The notes: generated from the letters alone by a model not told the origin. DNA of 43,250 nt from Corallochytrium limacisporum (GCA_002811645.1 PDIP01000064.1:129188-172437), one strand, 5' to 3'. Shown: positions 10,873 to 20,719, numbered from the stretch's first letter. Made by a program: numbers and translations.

Positions 10873-13323
10873 ATGAACAGTAATCTTGGGTCAGGGTGTG
10901 CTGATCCCAGCATTGACAAAGACACTGCTTCCAAGGCACTTCAGGCTAAGCTAGAGAACCGTCCAGCCAAGGACGTTCTTTTGCAACATAACGTGCTCAA
11001 GGATGCTAGTGTCTCACCAGCATTGCAGGAGCGGAAGATTCAGCTCGAGAAACAGCAGGTGAAGGATTTACTGAACCGGGCCATTGTGGACCGTCCTGGA
11101 CCCATGGACTTGGTGAAGGAGTCTATTATGAAACCAGTTTTCGATGAGTCCATATCACAATTAAGCGAAAACAATGCAATGGATGTGGACAACAGTGAGA
11201 GTAATTCCAAAATGGCTGTCGATGATGACAAATCGCCTGGTAAAAAGAAAGCGAAGCAACCTACAGAGAGCACCTATCGGGAGACAGAGACCGAGGCTAA
11301 GGCAATGACAATCGAAGAAAAGACCAAGACTAGTGGTATCGAATCAAAGGCTATTCCACAGCCTCCGCCGCCACCCCCGCCGCCTCAGAAGCAGGGCCGA
11401 GACCGCAAGTTGCGCATACGGTACCATGAGTATAAGGCACCCAGTCCGCATCCCCGTAGCGCCCAGGCGGCTGCCGCCAATAGTGCAAACAGCCGGAGGT
11501 TCAGTCCATTTGAGCACTATTCTCTGCTGCTTCAACAGCAACAGCAATACCTTCAATTCCAGCAGTACATGTTTGCCCAGGCCATGAAGATGCAGCAAGC
11601 ACAACAGGGACAGTCACAACAGCAGGTACGACCACAGCAACAGGGACGAGCTGAAGGTATTTCCAGCAAGGGAACAGCTCCAAAGACGAATCGAAAGTCT
11701 TCTGGAGCAGCATCAGTGTCAAATGTATGTAAAAAGGCCAGCAGCAAGAATTCATCAGACACTGAGTCAGGAAAGGAGAGCTCACCTATAGACGAAAAGG
11801 CCATGGCTGCGGCTCAGAACTTTTACCGGTCAATGATGCCCGTTATGATGGCACCACCGAGACCTCCTCCTCCGCCGCCGCCGCCTGTACCTCCGGGCCG
11901 CCTGCCAATCAGCCGGAACCCAAAGTCGACAGTTCCTTTCGTACCCATGCCTCAGCAATTTGCTGCAGCGGTGGCTCAGCAGTACCAAGAATGGCATATG
12001 CGACACATGGCAAGCATGAGCGCCGCAGCAGCCCACCATCAAGCACAGCTTGCTGCACAACAGAAGGGAAACAAGTCTAAGGCCTCAGATGATTCCGACA
12101 GTGCGGAGAGCAGTGGTCGTAAAGCAAATGGTGAAAGTACCGCACGCAGAATTCCGACTCCGCCTCCTATGCCTCCGATCAAGGACAACACAAAGAAGAG
12201 CACAGCAAAGGCACGCGCCAAGACACGCAAGAGTAGCGTTTCAGCTGAAAAGGTACTGGACGACGACGAAGGACAGACCTCATCTAGCAGCAGCCCGAAA
12301 ACTCTTCCCCAGGACGTCGCCCAAGCAGCAGCAGAGGCTGCTGCGCAGGCATTGCAACAGCGTGGGAAGCATGTCAGGCGACCGGTGCCTCAGCTTACCA
12401 AAGAACAGTGTGAGCAAATGCGATTGAGTGACATTAGGGAGATTCTGAAGCAGCGGAACTTGACTGTAAGTGGTAATAAGGATGTCCTCATTCAGAGGCT
12501 GCTGCAAGACTTAGAATCAGACACCCCCTCCAACGGTGCCAATGGTCCCAAAGTTGGCAGGCGTGCCCGCAGTCGCTCCGTCGGTCGTGCAAACCCTCGG
12601 CTTTTAGCCAAGGTACAAAGTGGTACAACTGCGTTACCTCGTCGGAATACCACACGACCGAGGATCAACAGCTTGCAGAACAAGCCTACCAAAACGCGGG
12701 ATAGCGACAGTAGCATCTCGGATCCTCCAGATGAGGCCATGCGGCAGGTTATCTCCGCTCTATTGCAGGACGGTCCACTTCCCGAGGTTCTTGAGCGCAA
12801 CGTTTCTCGGGACAGCACTCAGAGCAACCCCGAAGTACTAAATCATGACCTGCCATTGACCCCAGACTTTCTGCGCTTCACGCCAAAGTCCACCGCGAAT
12901 GCGCATGATGCAGATGGAACAACGCTCATGACCCCTATGACAAAGGAGTTGCAGGATCTTATGATGGGCGGCTCCATTGATGAGAAGGAGCTGAGTAACC
13001 TGTTTCAAGGTTTCGATGACTTTGGCACTGGTCTGACTCCTTCAACTCCAACCACCCTCAAGCGTGTGTATTCGGACGTTGTCCTAACCCCGCAGTGCAA
13101 CATGCACAACCGGGACCCGTTGAAGATCGTCACCAACAACACCGTTACCGTGCAGCAGTCTCTGGATCCGGACATCTTCAGCCCCTTAGTAGATGAATAT
13201 GCGGATATGGAGAGTGCCATGGACCCCCTCGGTCTTAGCTCTGCGGATTTCTTCAGCGGGCTCAAGATCATGGAAGGTACCAATGGCAATTTGGACGGCA
13301 CCGACTGGATGACGACCAGTTAA
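10873..13323 (+). CDS. Myocardin-related transcription factor (MRTF)-like SRF coactivator
   Basis: 816 residues. In order: an RPEL actin-binding motif at about 20-44 (KLENRPAKDVLLQHNVL); a second, degenerate RPEL at about 63-87 (DRPGPMDLVKESIM); a proline run; a basic segment KLRIRYHEYKAP at 179-190 resembling the SRF-binding B1 box of MRTFs; a Gln-rich stretch at about 217-250 (YSLLLQQQQQYLQ); a second proline run; a SAP DNA-binding domain at about 516-550 (LSDIREILKQRNLTVSGNK); and an acidic C-terminus probably used for activation. This is the domain order of myocardin/MRTF. Family knowledge: RPEL motifs hold the protein in the cytoplasm on G-actin; when actin polymerises it enters the nucleus and activates SRF targets. 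Two rather than three RPELs are clear. I see no convincing leucine zipper. Confidence 0.85.
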   Translation: MNSNLGSGCADPSIDKDTASKALQAKLENRPAKDVLLQHNVLKDASVSPALQERKIQLEKQQVKDLLNRAIVDRPGPMDLVKESIMKPVFDESISQLSENNAMDVDNSESNSKMAVDDDKSPGKKKAKQPTESTYRETETEAKAMTIEEKTKTSGIESKAIPQPPPPPPPPQKQGRDRKLRIRYHEYKAPSPHPRSAQAAAANSANSRRFSPFEHYSLLLQQQQQYLQFQQYMFAQAMKMQQAQQGQSQQQVRPQQQGRAEGISSKGTAPKTNRKSSGAASVSNVCKKASSKNSSDTESGKESSPIDEKAMAAAQNFYRSMMPVMMAPPRPPPPPPPPVPPGRLPISRNPKSTVPFVPMPQQFAAAVAQQYQEWHMRHMASMSAAAAHHQAQLAAQQKGNKSKASDDSDSAESSGRKANGESTARRIPTPPPMPPIKDNTKKSTAKARAKTRKSSVSAEKVLDDDEGQTSSSSSPKTLPQDVAQAAAEAAAQALQQRGKHVRRPVPQLTKEQCEQMRLSDIREILKQRNLTVSGNKDVLIQRLLQDLESDTPSNGANGPKVGRRARSRSVGRANPRLLAKVQSGTTALPRRNTTRPRINSLQNKPTKTRDSDSSISDPPDEAMRQVISALLQDGPLPEVLERNVSRDSTQSNPEVLNHDLPLTPDFLRFTPKSTANAHDADGTTLMTPMTKELQDLMMGGSIDEKELSNLFQGFDDFGTGLTPSTPTTLKRVYSDVVLTPQCNMHNRDPLKIVTNNTVTVQQSLDPDIFSPLVDEYADMESAMDPLGLSSADFFSGLKIMEGTNGNLDGTDWMTTS

Positions 13324-13851
13324 ATCCGTGCTTCCTTGTCATAACCCAAGCACCATTGATCATCAACACCTAGAGTGTCTTGGTTAAAAGTTTCAAGTTG
13401 TACGTTGGTACTATGTATAATAGAACTATTTGACGTTTTATTTCCATTTGATAATTGTGAAACTATTGAGGCATTGAGCAATGAGGAACTCTACTGAAAC
13501 AAATTAGGCCCCCTCCCGTCTGGGCGCGAAAACATGGGGAAAACCGGGAGGGAACGAGATAGGGGGCTTCATGAGCACTTTGGAAGTTGGGCGCCGGGGG
13601 AAGCCTCGAGCACCAGTATGACAGTTCACTGTGCCAATGGCTTGATTTTACTTCTCCTTTGCGTGGACTCTATGTGTGTGACATTTGTGCCTTCTGTGCT
13701 GTGCCGTGTCGTGCCTGGAATTAGATAAATATTCAGGTATCAAGGTACGAGATTAAGGTTACAGTGTAAGAGTTAGAGAGATTGCTCAGGCGGTCGAATC
13801 ACATTGCTCAGCAAGCAGTTCGATTTGTAGGTAGTCACTCTCAAGAAAGCA
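13324..13851. other. Gap between MRTF-like and NASP-like genes
   Basis: 528 bases, AT-rich at its start (MRTF 3' UTR, ending in AATT-rich sequence near 13440) and carrying an E2F-like GGCGCGAAAA at 13523-13532. No supportable coding region; a 64-codon open frame at 13534-13728 looks random. Confidence 0.5.
13523..13532 (-). promoter_or_regulatory. E2F-like site upstream of NASP-like gene
   Basis: GGCGCGAAAA (TTTTCGCGCC on the other strand) lies 320 bases before the NASP start. NASP is an S-phase, E2F-responsive gene in animals; control here is inferred. Confidence 0.4.
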
Positions 13852-15174
13852 ATGCCAGGCGAAACAGTCGTGAACAACAGCCAGCTGGAAAATCAACCGC
13901 AAGAAAAAAAGCCGGTCGTGAAGAACGAGGAAAATAAGATGGACGACGAACTAGCAAAATTAGCGCAATGGAGCGAGGATCCTCCGGAGGAACAGAACGG
14001 CACGAACGCCGACGTCGCTGCCGCTCCCGCCATGAACCCTGAAGAGGCCAAGAAAACCGGAAACGAAAAGATTCAGCTCGGTCAGAAATTGTACGCTCTT
14101 CGTGACTTCAGTCGGGCAGCCGATTCCTTTGAAGCGGCTCTGGAAATTCTGGTGCCCGTCCATGGTGACATGGCTTTGGAACTGGCCAACGTATACTACA
14201 TGTATGGTACCTCGATCCTGGAACAGAACCGGGCAGAAGGCAATATTTTTGGGGGTGGTGGTAGTGGTGCTGACAAGGACGCAGAAGAAGCCGAAGACGA
14301 TGACGACGCAGACATTTTGGGCGTTGAGGGTGACCGAACCAAGGCTCTGGGTGCCTCTGGCCACGAGGAAGAGATTGACCAGGCCAAACCCACAGAAGAG
14401 GCAGAAGTCGATCTGGTGGAGGCCAAGAGTAAGGGCAAAGATGCGGCTGACGGCGATGGTGGTGCCCAAGCTGCCGACGAAGAGGCTATTGAGAATCTAC
14501 AAATTGCGTTTGAGTGTCTAGAGACAGCCCGTGTGATTTGGGAGAAGGCGAGTGGGGAGGATACATCATCCACCGAACACTTGCCGATGCTCATCAAGTG
14601 TCATGAGCGTCTGGCTGAGTGTGCGGCAGAAAGCAATGCCTATCCTCAGGCCATCGCAGACTATGCTGAGGGCATTAAACTGCACATTAAACTACATGGA
14701 GACAAAGACGGGCGAGGTCGGGCCCACCTCCACTTCCAAAAGGCTCTGATGCACGAAAATGTCAAGGAGCACAAGGAAGCCATCTCGAACCTGGAAAAGG
14801 CGATTGAAATCTTGGAGAGTCGCAAGCTAACAATGAAAGCTCAGGCCACAACAGGAGGTGACAAGGCTGCACAGGAACTAAAAGATCTCGACGCCATTAT
14901 TGGCGACGTTAATCGACGCTTGCAGGAAGTGCGCGTGGATGAGAAGGAGTTCGCCAAGCTCACCAGCAACCTGAAGGACAGCGTAAAGGAAGCTTTCGGT
15001 GGACTGGTCAGTGCAGCCGTAGGAAGTTCCGCAGGCGGCAGTAGTAGTGCCGGTGCGTCAGCTGGCAACGCACCCGCTGCGCCCGCCAACGACCTAACCT
15101 CACTCGTCCGGAAGCGTAAGAAGGAGGCAGTGAAGGAAGATGAGGAACCCCAAAAGGCTCCCAAGACAGAGTAA
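13852..15174 (+). CDS. NASP: NASP/Sim3/Hif1-like histone H3 chaperone (SHNi-TPR)
   Basis: 440 residues. TPR1 spans about 67-100 (GQKLYALRDFSRAADSFEAA) and continues into the helix with LANVYYMYGTSIL. The long acidic insertion that interrupts TPR2 in this family is at about 138-212 (Glu/Asp-rich, AEDDDDADILG). The SHNi-TPR part resumes with IENLQIAFECLETARVIW and later repeats run to about 330. The tail has a basic nuclear signal RKRKKEAVKED near 420. This layout, a TPR protein with an acidic loop inside TPR2 and a C-terminal nuclear signal, is diagnostic. Family knowledge: it binds H3 or H3-H4 and keeps a soluble reserve for chromatin assembly. The ATG at 13852 leads a Gln/Glu-rich, disordered N-terminus. 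It converges on the broken ASH gene with about 60 bases between ends. Confidence 0.9.
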   Translation: MPGETVVNNSQLENQPQEKKPVVKNEENKMDDELAKLAQWSEDPPEEQNGTNADVAAAPAMNPEEAKKTGNEKIQLGQKLYALRDFSRAADSFEAALEILVPVHGDMALELANVYYMYGTSILEQNRAEGNIFGGGGSGADKDAEEAEDDDDADILGVEGDRTKALGASGHEEEIDQAKPTEEAEVDLVEAKSKGKDAADGDGGAQAADEEAIENLQIAFECLETARVIWEKASGEDTSSTEHLPMLIKCHERLAECAAESNAYPQAIADYAEGIKLHIKLHGDKDGRGRAHLHFQKALMHENVKEHKEAISNLEKAIEILESRKLTMKAQATTGGDKAAQELKDLDAIIGDVNRRLQEVRVDEKEFAKLTSNLKDSVKEAFGGLVSAAVGSSAGGSSSAGASAGNAPAAPANDLTSLVRKRKKEAVKEDEEPQKAPKTE

Positions 15175-15236
15175 ATCATGATCATATGCAAAACGTATCA
15201 AAGAAGACTTCTGTGAATGTTTCTTCGGTGTATTAT

Positions 15237-16377
15237 TCAGAGACGCCTGAACTTAATCGCGATCGAACCCGATGCGCCTGGACCTAGTTCTCCTGTGCGA
15301 ATTTCCTTGTTCCGCGGGTCGCTGCCCTTGGGGTTGACTTTGCCCCGCAGGGAGGGGGGCGGCACAATGACGCCCGTGTCGTAGTCAAGCTGTGGCTTCT
15401 GATGCTCAAGCCACTCCTCCGATTCAACGGTTTTGCTACTGCTGCGTTCTACTCGAAAGTTGACGGGAAAGCCACCATGGTTGAAGAGAGTAATGGTCTT
15501 CTCTGCGAGGGCCTGTTTGCCTTGTAGTTCAGATTCGTCAGTAGTGCCGCCTCTGATACACTTTAGAGACTGTACCTCAGTCACTTCGTCGTCAATTGGT
15601 AACATGACGTCGCCAAAGTCCAGTACAGGCACCTCTGGTTTGTACTCTAAGATAGGACGAATGCTGCTGCCCTTGAGGACCAAGTTCATGTTCTGTTGAT
15701 TTCCGAAAGAAAGGCCCATTCCTGATGGTAATTGGCTTCCTCGCTGGGTTCAAAAGCCAGGAACAGTGGGATACTCCCCCCAGGTGGAATATCTCGCAGC
15801 GAGGCCTTCAGGAAGAACGGACCGTGGGGGTCTAAGCAGTAGCCCGAGGTCTCCAAATACTCAGTCTGCGAGTGGTTGTGCAGGAGTACAACCTTGGTGG
15901 TGCACTCTCCAAGAGGTAAATGTCCAAAATCAATGCACTCATGGCTTGAAGACAGTCCGTCCTTTGTAGCATATGAATGGCTGCCATTGCCACTGATTGT
16001 TATGAAAGGCCGAGTAGCATACCCTTCACTAAGAGACGTACATGAATGCGCTCCGCCGCAGGCTTTCGTAGATTCATGTATCTCTTTCGTGTCTCAGCTG
16101 TGGTTAAGGAAGGATCACGATGCAGATCATCGCTCAGCTCGGCTGCAGGACTCCAGAAAAATTGAATCTCTTGAGCAATGGATCGAATCCTTTGTTCTTC
16201 CCTCATGGCCCCTGTCTTTGAAGCAGGCGTTTGCCGATTAGACAGATCTTGGGCAACACGCTTCGTGTTCTCACTCTCTTTGGCTGTCAATTGTACGCTA
16301 CCGCTGTTCTGTTTGCCTGAGCCGACACGCTTACCGCTGGCGGAACGGGCTCCTTTCTTGCCTCCACTCTTGCCGTG
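15237..16377 (-). pseudogene. Broken ASH/Hydin-type flagellar protein gene, at least two frameshifts
   Basis: Three overlapping minus-strand frames read as one protein. The first (to about 16000) has FFWSPAAEL, DPSLTTAETRKRYMNL and ERIHVRL. The second (about 16095-15687) is a typical ASH (ASPM-SPD-2-Hydin) domain: RPFITISGNG, then CIDFGHLPLGE, VVLLHNHSQTE, DPHGPFFLK, LRDIPPGGSI and LAFEPSEEANYHQ. The third (15719-15237) continues with LSFGNQQNMNLVLKGSSIRP and a second ASH start VLDFGDVML. The frame changes fall between 16095 and about 16005 and between 15752 and 15687; each fits loss of one base. No splice signals are near either site. Upstream of 16380 a stop closes the frame, though a possible 5' piece runs to 16603 (an ATG there). 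ASH repeats are typical of Hydin, CFAP65 and DLEC1-like axonemal proteins. Assembly error is the alternative. Confidence 0.65.
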
Positions 16378-16603
16378 TCATGTTCCGCAGTCAGTGCGTC
16401 TTCTTGTCTACCTACCAGAGGCTGTCCCTGACCATTAGCAGTATTGCAATGTGCAACGCCAGGAACAATCCCTGAGGACGGCGTCGTCTTGGCCCTAACT
16501 CTATTCGATCTTTTTCGTCGTACCATGCCAAAATATGTGCTACCTGCAGTTCGTTGTGGTGATCACCCTCAGCCACATTCTCCACCGCTCCCGAGGCAGC
16601 CAT

Positions 16604-17322
16604 TGCTGACTGTGAGTTGTGCTCAGTTGAATGGTGCGGTGCAATCGGGTTCCAGATCCCATTTTAAGTTTCCAAAATTATCGTATAATTTTAATATGTT
16701 CAAACATCCATATTGTTGTGTTCGTGAGAAATAGCCCATGAACATGGTTGATGGCGTATTGAGGTCCGCTGGGCTTCAGTGTTGTCTGCGTGTCCCATTT
16801 CTGGCACTTGTGTCCCTTGAAAACCCCTTCCCCCCCTCTCCTCCGCGGCCCGTTCGGTCGCACGAAGGGTCTGTCGGGCCGGCCATAGGTCTCCAGAGCC
16901 ACCGATTCGAGAATATATTTCGCCAAAAAAAAAATGAGACCTTAATTTCGCATTTTCCGTACCCAATGTGGGGGCGATCGGGTAGTGCAATACTGAAGGT
17001 ACCGAAAGCCAATGGGTGAACGGGTCGTGCCAGCCGCCTTCCGGCTAAGCGACGACATTACGCAACTTGATGGGTCCTAATACCACACGTCCACACCTTT
17101 TGCCCGCACCTTGGGTATTCGCGGTCGACCGGCTTTTACGATTCGCGCACAACAATTACTAAGCGGTGAGGGAGGGTCTCCCGCACAACATCCGCACACC
17201 CATGATGACGGTCAGGGGCATGGGTGTTCGTACGAGTATTTCAGCCGGGAGGCGCCAGAGAAGTTTGAATATTGCAATCAGGTCAGTTCAATACGGGTTA
17301 TTGACAGGACCACATATACGCT
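16604..17322. other. Intergenic stretch upstream of the SDR gene
   Basis: 719 bases. No coding signal supported. It contains an A-run at 16925-16933 next to TTTCGCCAAAA (weak E2F-like, 16919-16929) and a G+C-rich part at about 16830-16890. Confidence 0.45.
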
Positions 17323-18180
17323 ATGTTCAATTATTGGATTGACCGTGAAAACCAGGGCTATCAGCCAGCGATTTTGATAACCGGCGGTGCTTCTGGAATT
17401 GGGGCACAAACCGCTCGGCGTTTCCATCGGGCAGGTTGGTTTGTGGGTGTTGTGGATCTCAATGTCGACGGACTCAGCAATCTTGCAGATGAGCTAGGAA
17501 ATAAGAATGTATTCAAGAGAGGTTGCGATGTCACCAGTGTGGAAGATGTCGAAGCGACTTTGAAGGAGTTCACTGACGCGTCTAAAGGAAGGCTTGACAT
17601 AATGTTCAACTGTGCCGGTGTCCTTAGCACCGGCCCTTTCATTAATCTTGACATCAAGCGCCACATTCTACACTGTGATGTAAACTCCAAGGGGGTTGTC
17701 ATATGCACAAAGTTAGCCATCCCGTACCTGACTAGGACCGGTACAAACACTGGTCTCATCAACATGGCCAGCGCGAGCAGTTTCTTTGGCGTGCCAGAGT
17801 TTGCCTCATACTCGGCCAGCAAGCATTTTGTGAAAGGCTTGACGGAAGCTCTTAACATCGAATTGTATGACCAAGGCATTAATGTGTTTGCTATCAGTCC
17901 TGGATTCGTGGACACTCCGATGGTGCACGGGACCAACGAATTGAATACGACTTGCCAGCGTATGAACCCGGATTTAATATCTGTAGACGATGTCGTTGAT
18001 GATGTCTGGGACGCTGCACACCGCTACGGTACCATTGGGTACCACTACAAGCCGGGCTTGAAGACAAAACTCCTTGCCAGTGTCGTCAGTTTCGGGAACG
18101 TGTTCTTCACGCAGAGCTTTTCACGTTTCATCATTCTTACCTTGAACTGGACCACCCAGGCGCGTGAGATCACCAAATGA
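17323..18180 (+). CDS. Classical short-chain dehydrogenase/reductase (SDR)
   Basis: 285 residues. Cofactor glycine motif TGGASGIG at 20-27; acidic residue at the end of beta-2 (VVDLN), which favours NAD(H) over NADP(H); NCAG at 96-99; catalytic Asn121 (DVNSKG), Ser in NMASASS (150-153), and YSASK with Tyr163 and Lys167. After the active site ISPGFVDTPMV is the usual PG motif. The C-terminus (about 250-275) is hydrophobic and could contact a membrane. The substrate cannot be told from sequence; related proteins act on steroids, retinoids or fatty-acyl derivatives. The start is the first ATG of the frame; the 15 residues before the first beta-strand are short but adequate. It converges on DNAJC3 with 72 bases between stop codons. 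Confidence 0.85.
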   Translation: MFNYWIDRENQGYQPAILITGGASGIGAQTARRFHRAGWFVGVVDLNVDGLSNLADELGNKNVFKRGCDVTSVEDVEATLKEFTDASKGRLDIMFNCAGVLSTGPFINLDIKRHILHCDVNSKGVVICTKLAIPYLTRTGTNTGLINMASASSFFGVPEFASYSASKHFVKGLTEALNIELYDQGINVFAISPGFVDTPMVHGTNELNTTCQRMNPDLISVDDVVDDVWDAAHRYGTIGYHYKPGLKTKLLASVVSFGNVFFTQSFSRFIILTLNWTTQAREITK

Positions 18181-18252
18181 GACTTGCATTACAGTCTATT
18201 GTGTGCCAAAAAGCAAGCTTCTTTATTGCTATATTTTTATTAGTGCCTTGAC

Positions 18253-19953
18253 TTAGAACTTGAAAGAGTATTTATGGCGACGATGGCCGCCGCCGCCGCC
18301 GCCGCCGCCGCCTCCTCCGCGTCTATGACCGCCGAATCCGGAACCACCGAATCCACCAGATCCGCCAAAGCCTCCAAAACCACCAAAACCTCCGAAACCT
18401 CCGAAGCCTCCGAAGCCGCCGGGTCCGCCACCGCCACCGCGACCTCCTCCAGCTTCGTCGTCGAAGGGATCAATACCACGGTCAAATTGTTTGCGTTTCT
18501 CTGGGTCACCAAGTACTTCCTTGGCCAACTGGATATCGTGGTACTTCTTCTCTGCAAGATCTTTGTCATCTCCTTCAAATTTGTCGGGATGCCATTCAAG
18601 ACTCAGTTTACGGTAAGCCTTATTGATCTCCTTCTTGGTAGCACTACGGGAGACGCCTAGAATCTTGTAGTAGTCTCGCTTGCCCGCTTGCTTCTTGAGT
18701 TTCTCTGCTTCTCGTAACTTGCTCTCAACAAACTGGTCATTACCACGTTTTTCCAGGACGGCCTTATAATCCAAAATAGCTTCATCGTACATTTCATTAG
18801 CAACCCGGGCCTGTGCACGGTTGAGACGCGAGTCAATGTCTTCTTCGTCCTGTTCAAAAGCAGTGCTGCACCACTTGCCTGCGGCCGCTGCCCGATCGCT
18901 CTTGACAAGGAGGTCACACCATTGGGCAGCAACTCTGCCCATAACCTTTGCGCTATATTTGGAACCCAAAGATTCTTGTAACTTGTCAATTTGTGTCAGT
19001 TCTTCTTCTGCAACCTTCCACTTTTTTGCCTCCGCGGCCTTTACACTCTTCTTGAGTAGTTTTTGCAATTTCTTGAGGTCCTTGAATTTCGGATGACACT
19101 CAGGATGTTCGGGATCATGTGTTAGACACACCCTCAGATGACGCAATGCTTCGTCAATGTCGCCAGTCATTTCGTAGTGCAGGGCGTACATCTGAAGTGC
19201 CTGACTCACCGGATCCGCCTTACCAACTACGGTAGCGGTTTCCATCTGGCGGATGGCATCCTGGACACGACCAAGCTTCAGGTAAATAGAAGCCAGAGTG
19301 TTACGTACCTTTTCGTTACTTGGGCTCATATCCTTCAGCTTCTCATAGACTTCGAGTGCACCTTGGTAGTTTCCCTTATCAAACTTAGCCTTTCCTGAGG
19401 TTTCCAGTTGCTTTGCCTTGTTCAATTTCTTCATCAGGGTCTGAACCTCGTCAAGAGTCTGTTCAATGATCTTCAACTCCTCCTGATCGGCATCTGGCTT
19501 GTCTGCTTCAAGCAAGTCCTTTGTTGCAATCAAATATTCACGACTTTTTGCCCAATGGCCTAGACCCAGAGTCGTCTCTGCGGCCCGAAGGTACGCCGGC
19601 ATGAAGGCAGGGTCTGCATCCATGGCAATTTCAAAGTCAGAGAGGGCGTCACTGTAACGATTTAGAACCATTTTACACAGTCCTCGACGAAAGAACGAAC
19701 GACAATTCTGTTGATCTTGCAGAGTCACACCGTCTTCTTCTTCCTCGTCATCCTTTTGCATTATCATGACATCTATGCCGTCCAGAGCCACGTTGTACGA
19801 CTCCAGGGCAACCTTGAAATTTCGGGCATTGAACTCGCGCTCCGCTGTTTCCAGTGCCTCCTTACGCTCTTCGGGCGTAATATTTTGCCCGAAGGTCAAC
19901 TGGACCAGCACTAGGAGCGCAACCCATACCCATAATGAAACCTGTTTGGCCAT
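18253..19953 (-). CDS. DNAJC3: ER-lumen co-chaperone DNAJC3 / P58IPK-like (TPR + J domain)
   Basis: 566 residues. A signal peptide of about 22 residues (SLWVWVALLVLVQLTFG) is followed by nine or so TPR repeats (about 30-420) and a J domain (about 425-492, RDYYKILGVSR) with the HPD motif at 455-457. The tail after the J domain is an expanded Gly/Phe run (repeated GGF and GFGG, then poly-Gly) ending in a short basic-aromatic KYSFKF, resembling the DNAJC3 end. Family knowledge: it works with BiP in the ER lumen and is part of the unfolded protein response; it also restrains PERK. There is no KDEL-like signal, as in animal DNAJC3. The Gly tract is encoded by an unstable CCGCCG / CCGAAGCCT repeat (18285-18420) and probably varies in length. 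Confidence 0.93.
   Translation of the reverse strand: MAKQVSLWVWVALLVLVQLTFGQNITPEERKEALETAEREFNARNFKVALESYNVALDGIDVMIMQKDDEEEEDGVTLQDQQNCRSFFRRGLCKMVLNRYSDALSDFEIAMDADPAFMPAYLRAAETTLGLGHWAKSREYLIATKDLLEADKPDADQEELKIIEQTLDEVQTLMKKLNKAKQLETSGKAKFDKGNYQGALEVYEKLKDMSPSNEKVRNTLASIYLKLGRVQDAIRQMETATVVGKADPVSQALQMYALHYEMTGDIDEALRHLRVCLTHDPEHPECHPKFKDLKKLQKLLKKSVKAAEAKKWKVAEEELTQIDKLQESLGSKYSAKVMGRVAAQWCDLLVKSDRAAAAGKWCSTAFEQDEEDIDSRLNRAQARVANEMYDEAILDYKAVLEKRGNDQFVESKLREAEKLKKQAGKRDYYKILGVSRSATKKEINKAYRKLSLEWHPDKFEGDDKDLAEKKYHDIQLAKEVLGDPEKRKQFDRGIDPFDDEAGGGRGGGGGPGGFGGFGGFGGFGGFGGFGGSGGFGGSGFGGHRRGGGGGGGGGGGHRRHKYSFKF
18285..18440. repeat. Coding tandem repeat (Gly / Gly-Gly-Phe codons)
   Basis: A GCC triplet run (18285-18313) is followed by repeats of a 9-base CCGAAGCCT-like unit. 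It encodes the poly-Gly and GGF repeats at the C-terminus of DNAJC3. Confidence 0.85.
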
Positions 19954-20719
19954 AGTTTCGAGGCATCGAGCTGTGGATCCACGGTACCATACTCTTGCTA
20001 TCGTGGACTATTTAGAGTCGTTCAGTTGATGACATCGCTTATTGTCAAGTACCTTTATCTGTTCCTCGTATCGCGGGCGCACAAGTAGCATCCGTCAAAA
20101 TGTAAAGCCTCACTTATGCTGTCTCAAAACGAGGATCAGATGGCTCGATCGAGTCAAGCGGCGGCCAGTACACAAGCCAGTGTTTTCCCTCCCAGAAGAA
20201 CAAAACAAAATCAGCCCCGGTACAATACCCATGCAATTCACTGCCTCCAACGGGCGGAGCGCTGTTGAGACCTTTGCCCTTGTGAGCTAAATATCAGATA
20301 GAGGCATACCCCCACGAAAGGCAAGGCCAGCTGCTGGCTTCGCAGGACGGTGATGGCCGCTGGCAGTAGTGAAACTACCAAAGGGGCGGGACAGCCAATC
20401 GCTGGCCTTTGCGTGGCAGAAACGGGAATTAATCTAATCGATAAATCAGCTTTGTCCCCTGCACCATTGTGTAGTATGTTATGTATGGAACTGGGCCACA
20501 ATCGAAGATTCGTGCCTATTTTTGTGCCGGCCAGGCGGGGACCGTATTCGGTCGCGAGACTCATGCGCAGTCGAAATAGGGAAGGGCGTGTTCATGCAAC
20601 CTGTCACGGAATCAGGGGAAGGTATGGAAACCTAGATATGGAGAAGGTATAGACAGAGTGATGATTCTGTTCTACGCATTTTATGACGAAGTTTACCCAG
20701 TAATACATCATTTTAGCGC
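19954..20719. other. Divergent promoter region DNAJC3 / acyl-CoA thioesterase
   Basis: 766 bases between divergent start codons. I looked for an ER-stress element (CCAAT-N9-CCACG); a CCAAT at 20396-20400 lacks the second half. No coding region supported. Confidence 0.45.

Noticed and set aside
16000-16100. Programmed -1 frameshifting as an explanation for the broken ASH gene
   Set aside because: No slippery X XXY YYZ heptamer or following pseudoknot is visible at either break; two such events in one gene would be exceptional.
20394-20415. CCAAT as part of an ER-stress element for DNAJC3
   Set aside because: The required CCACG nine bases later is absent.
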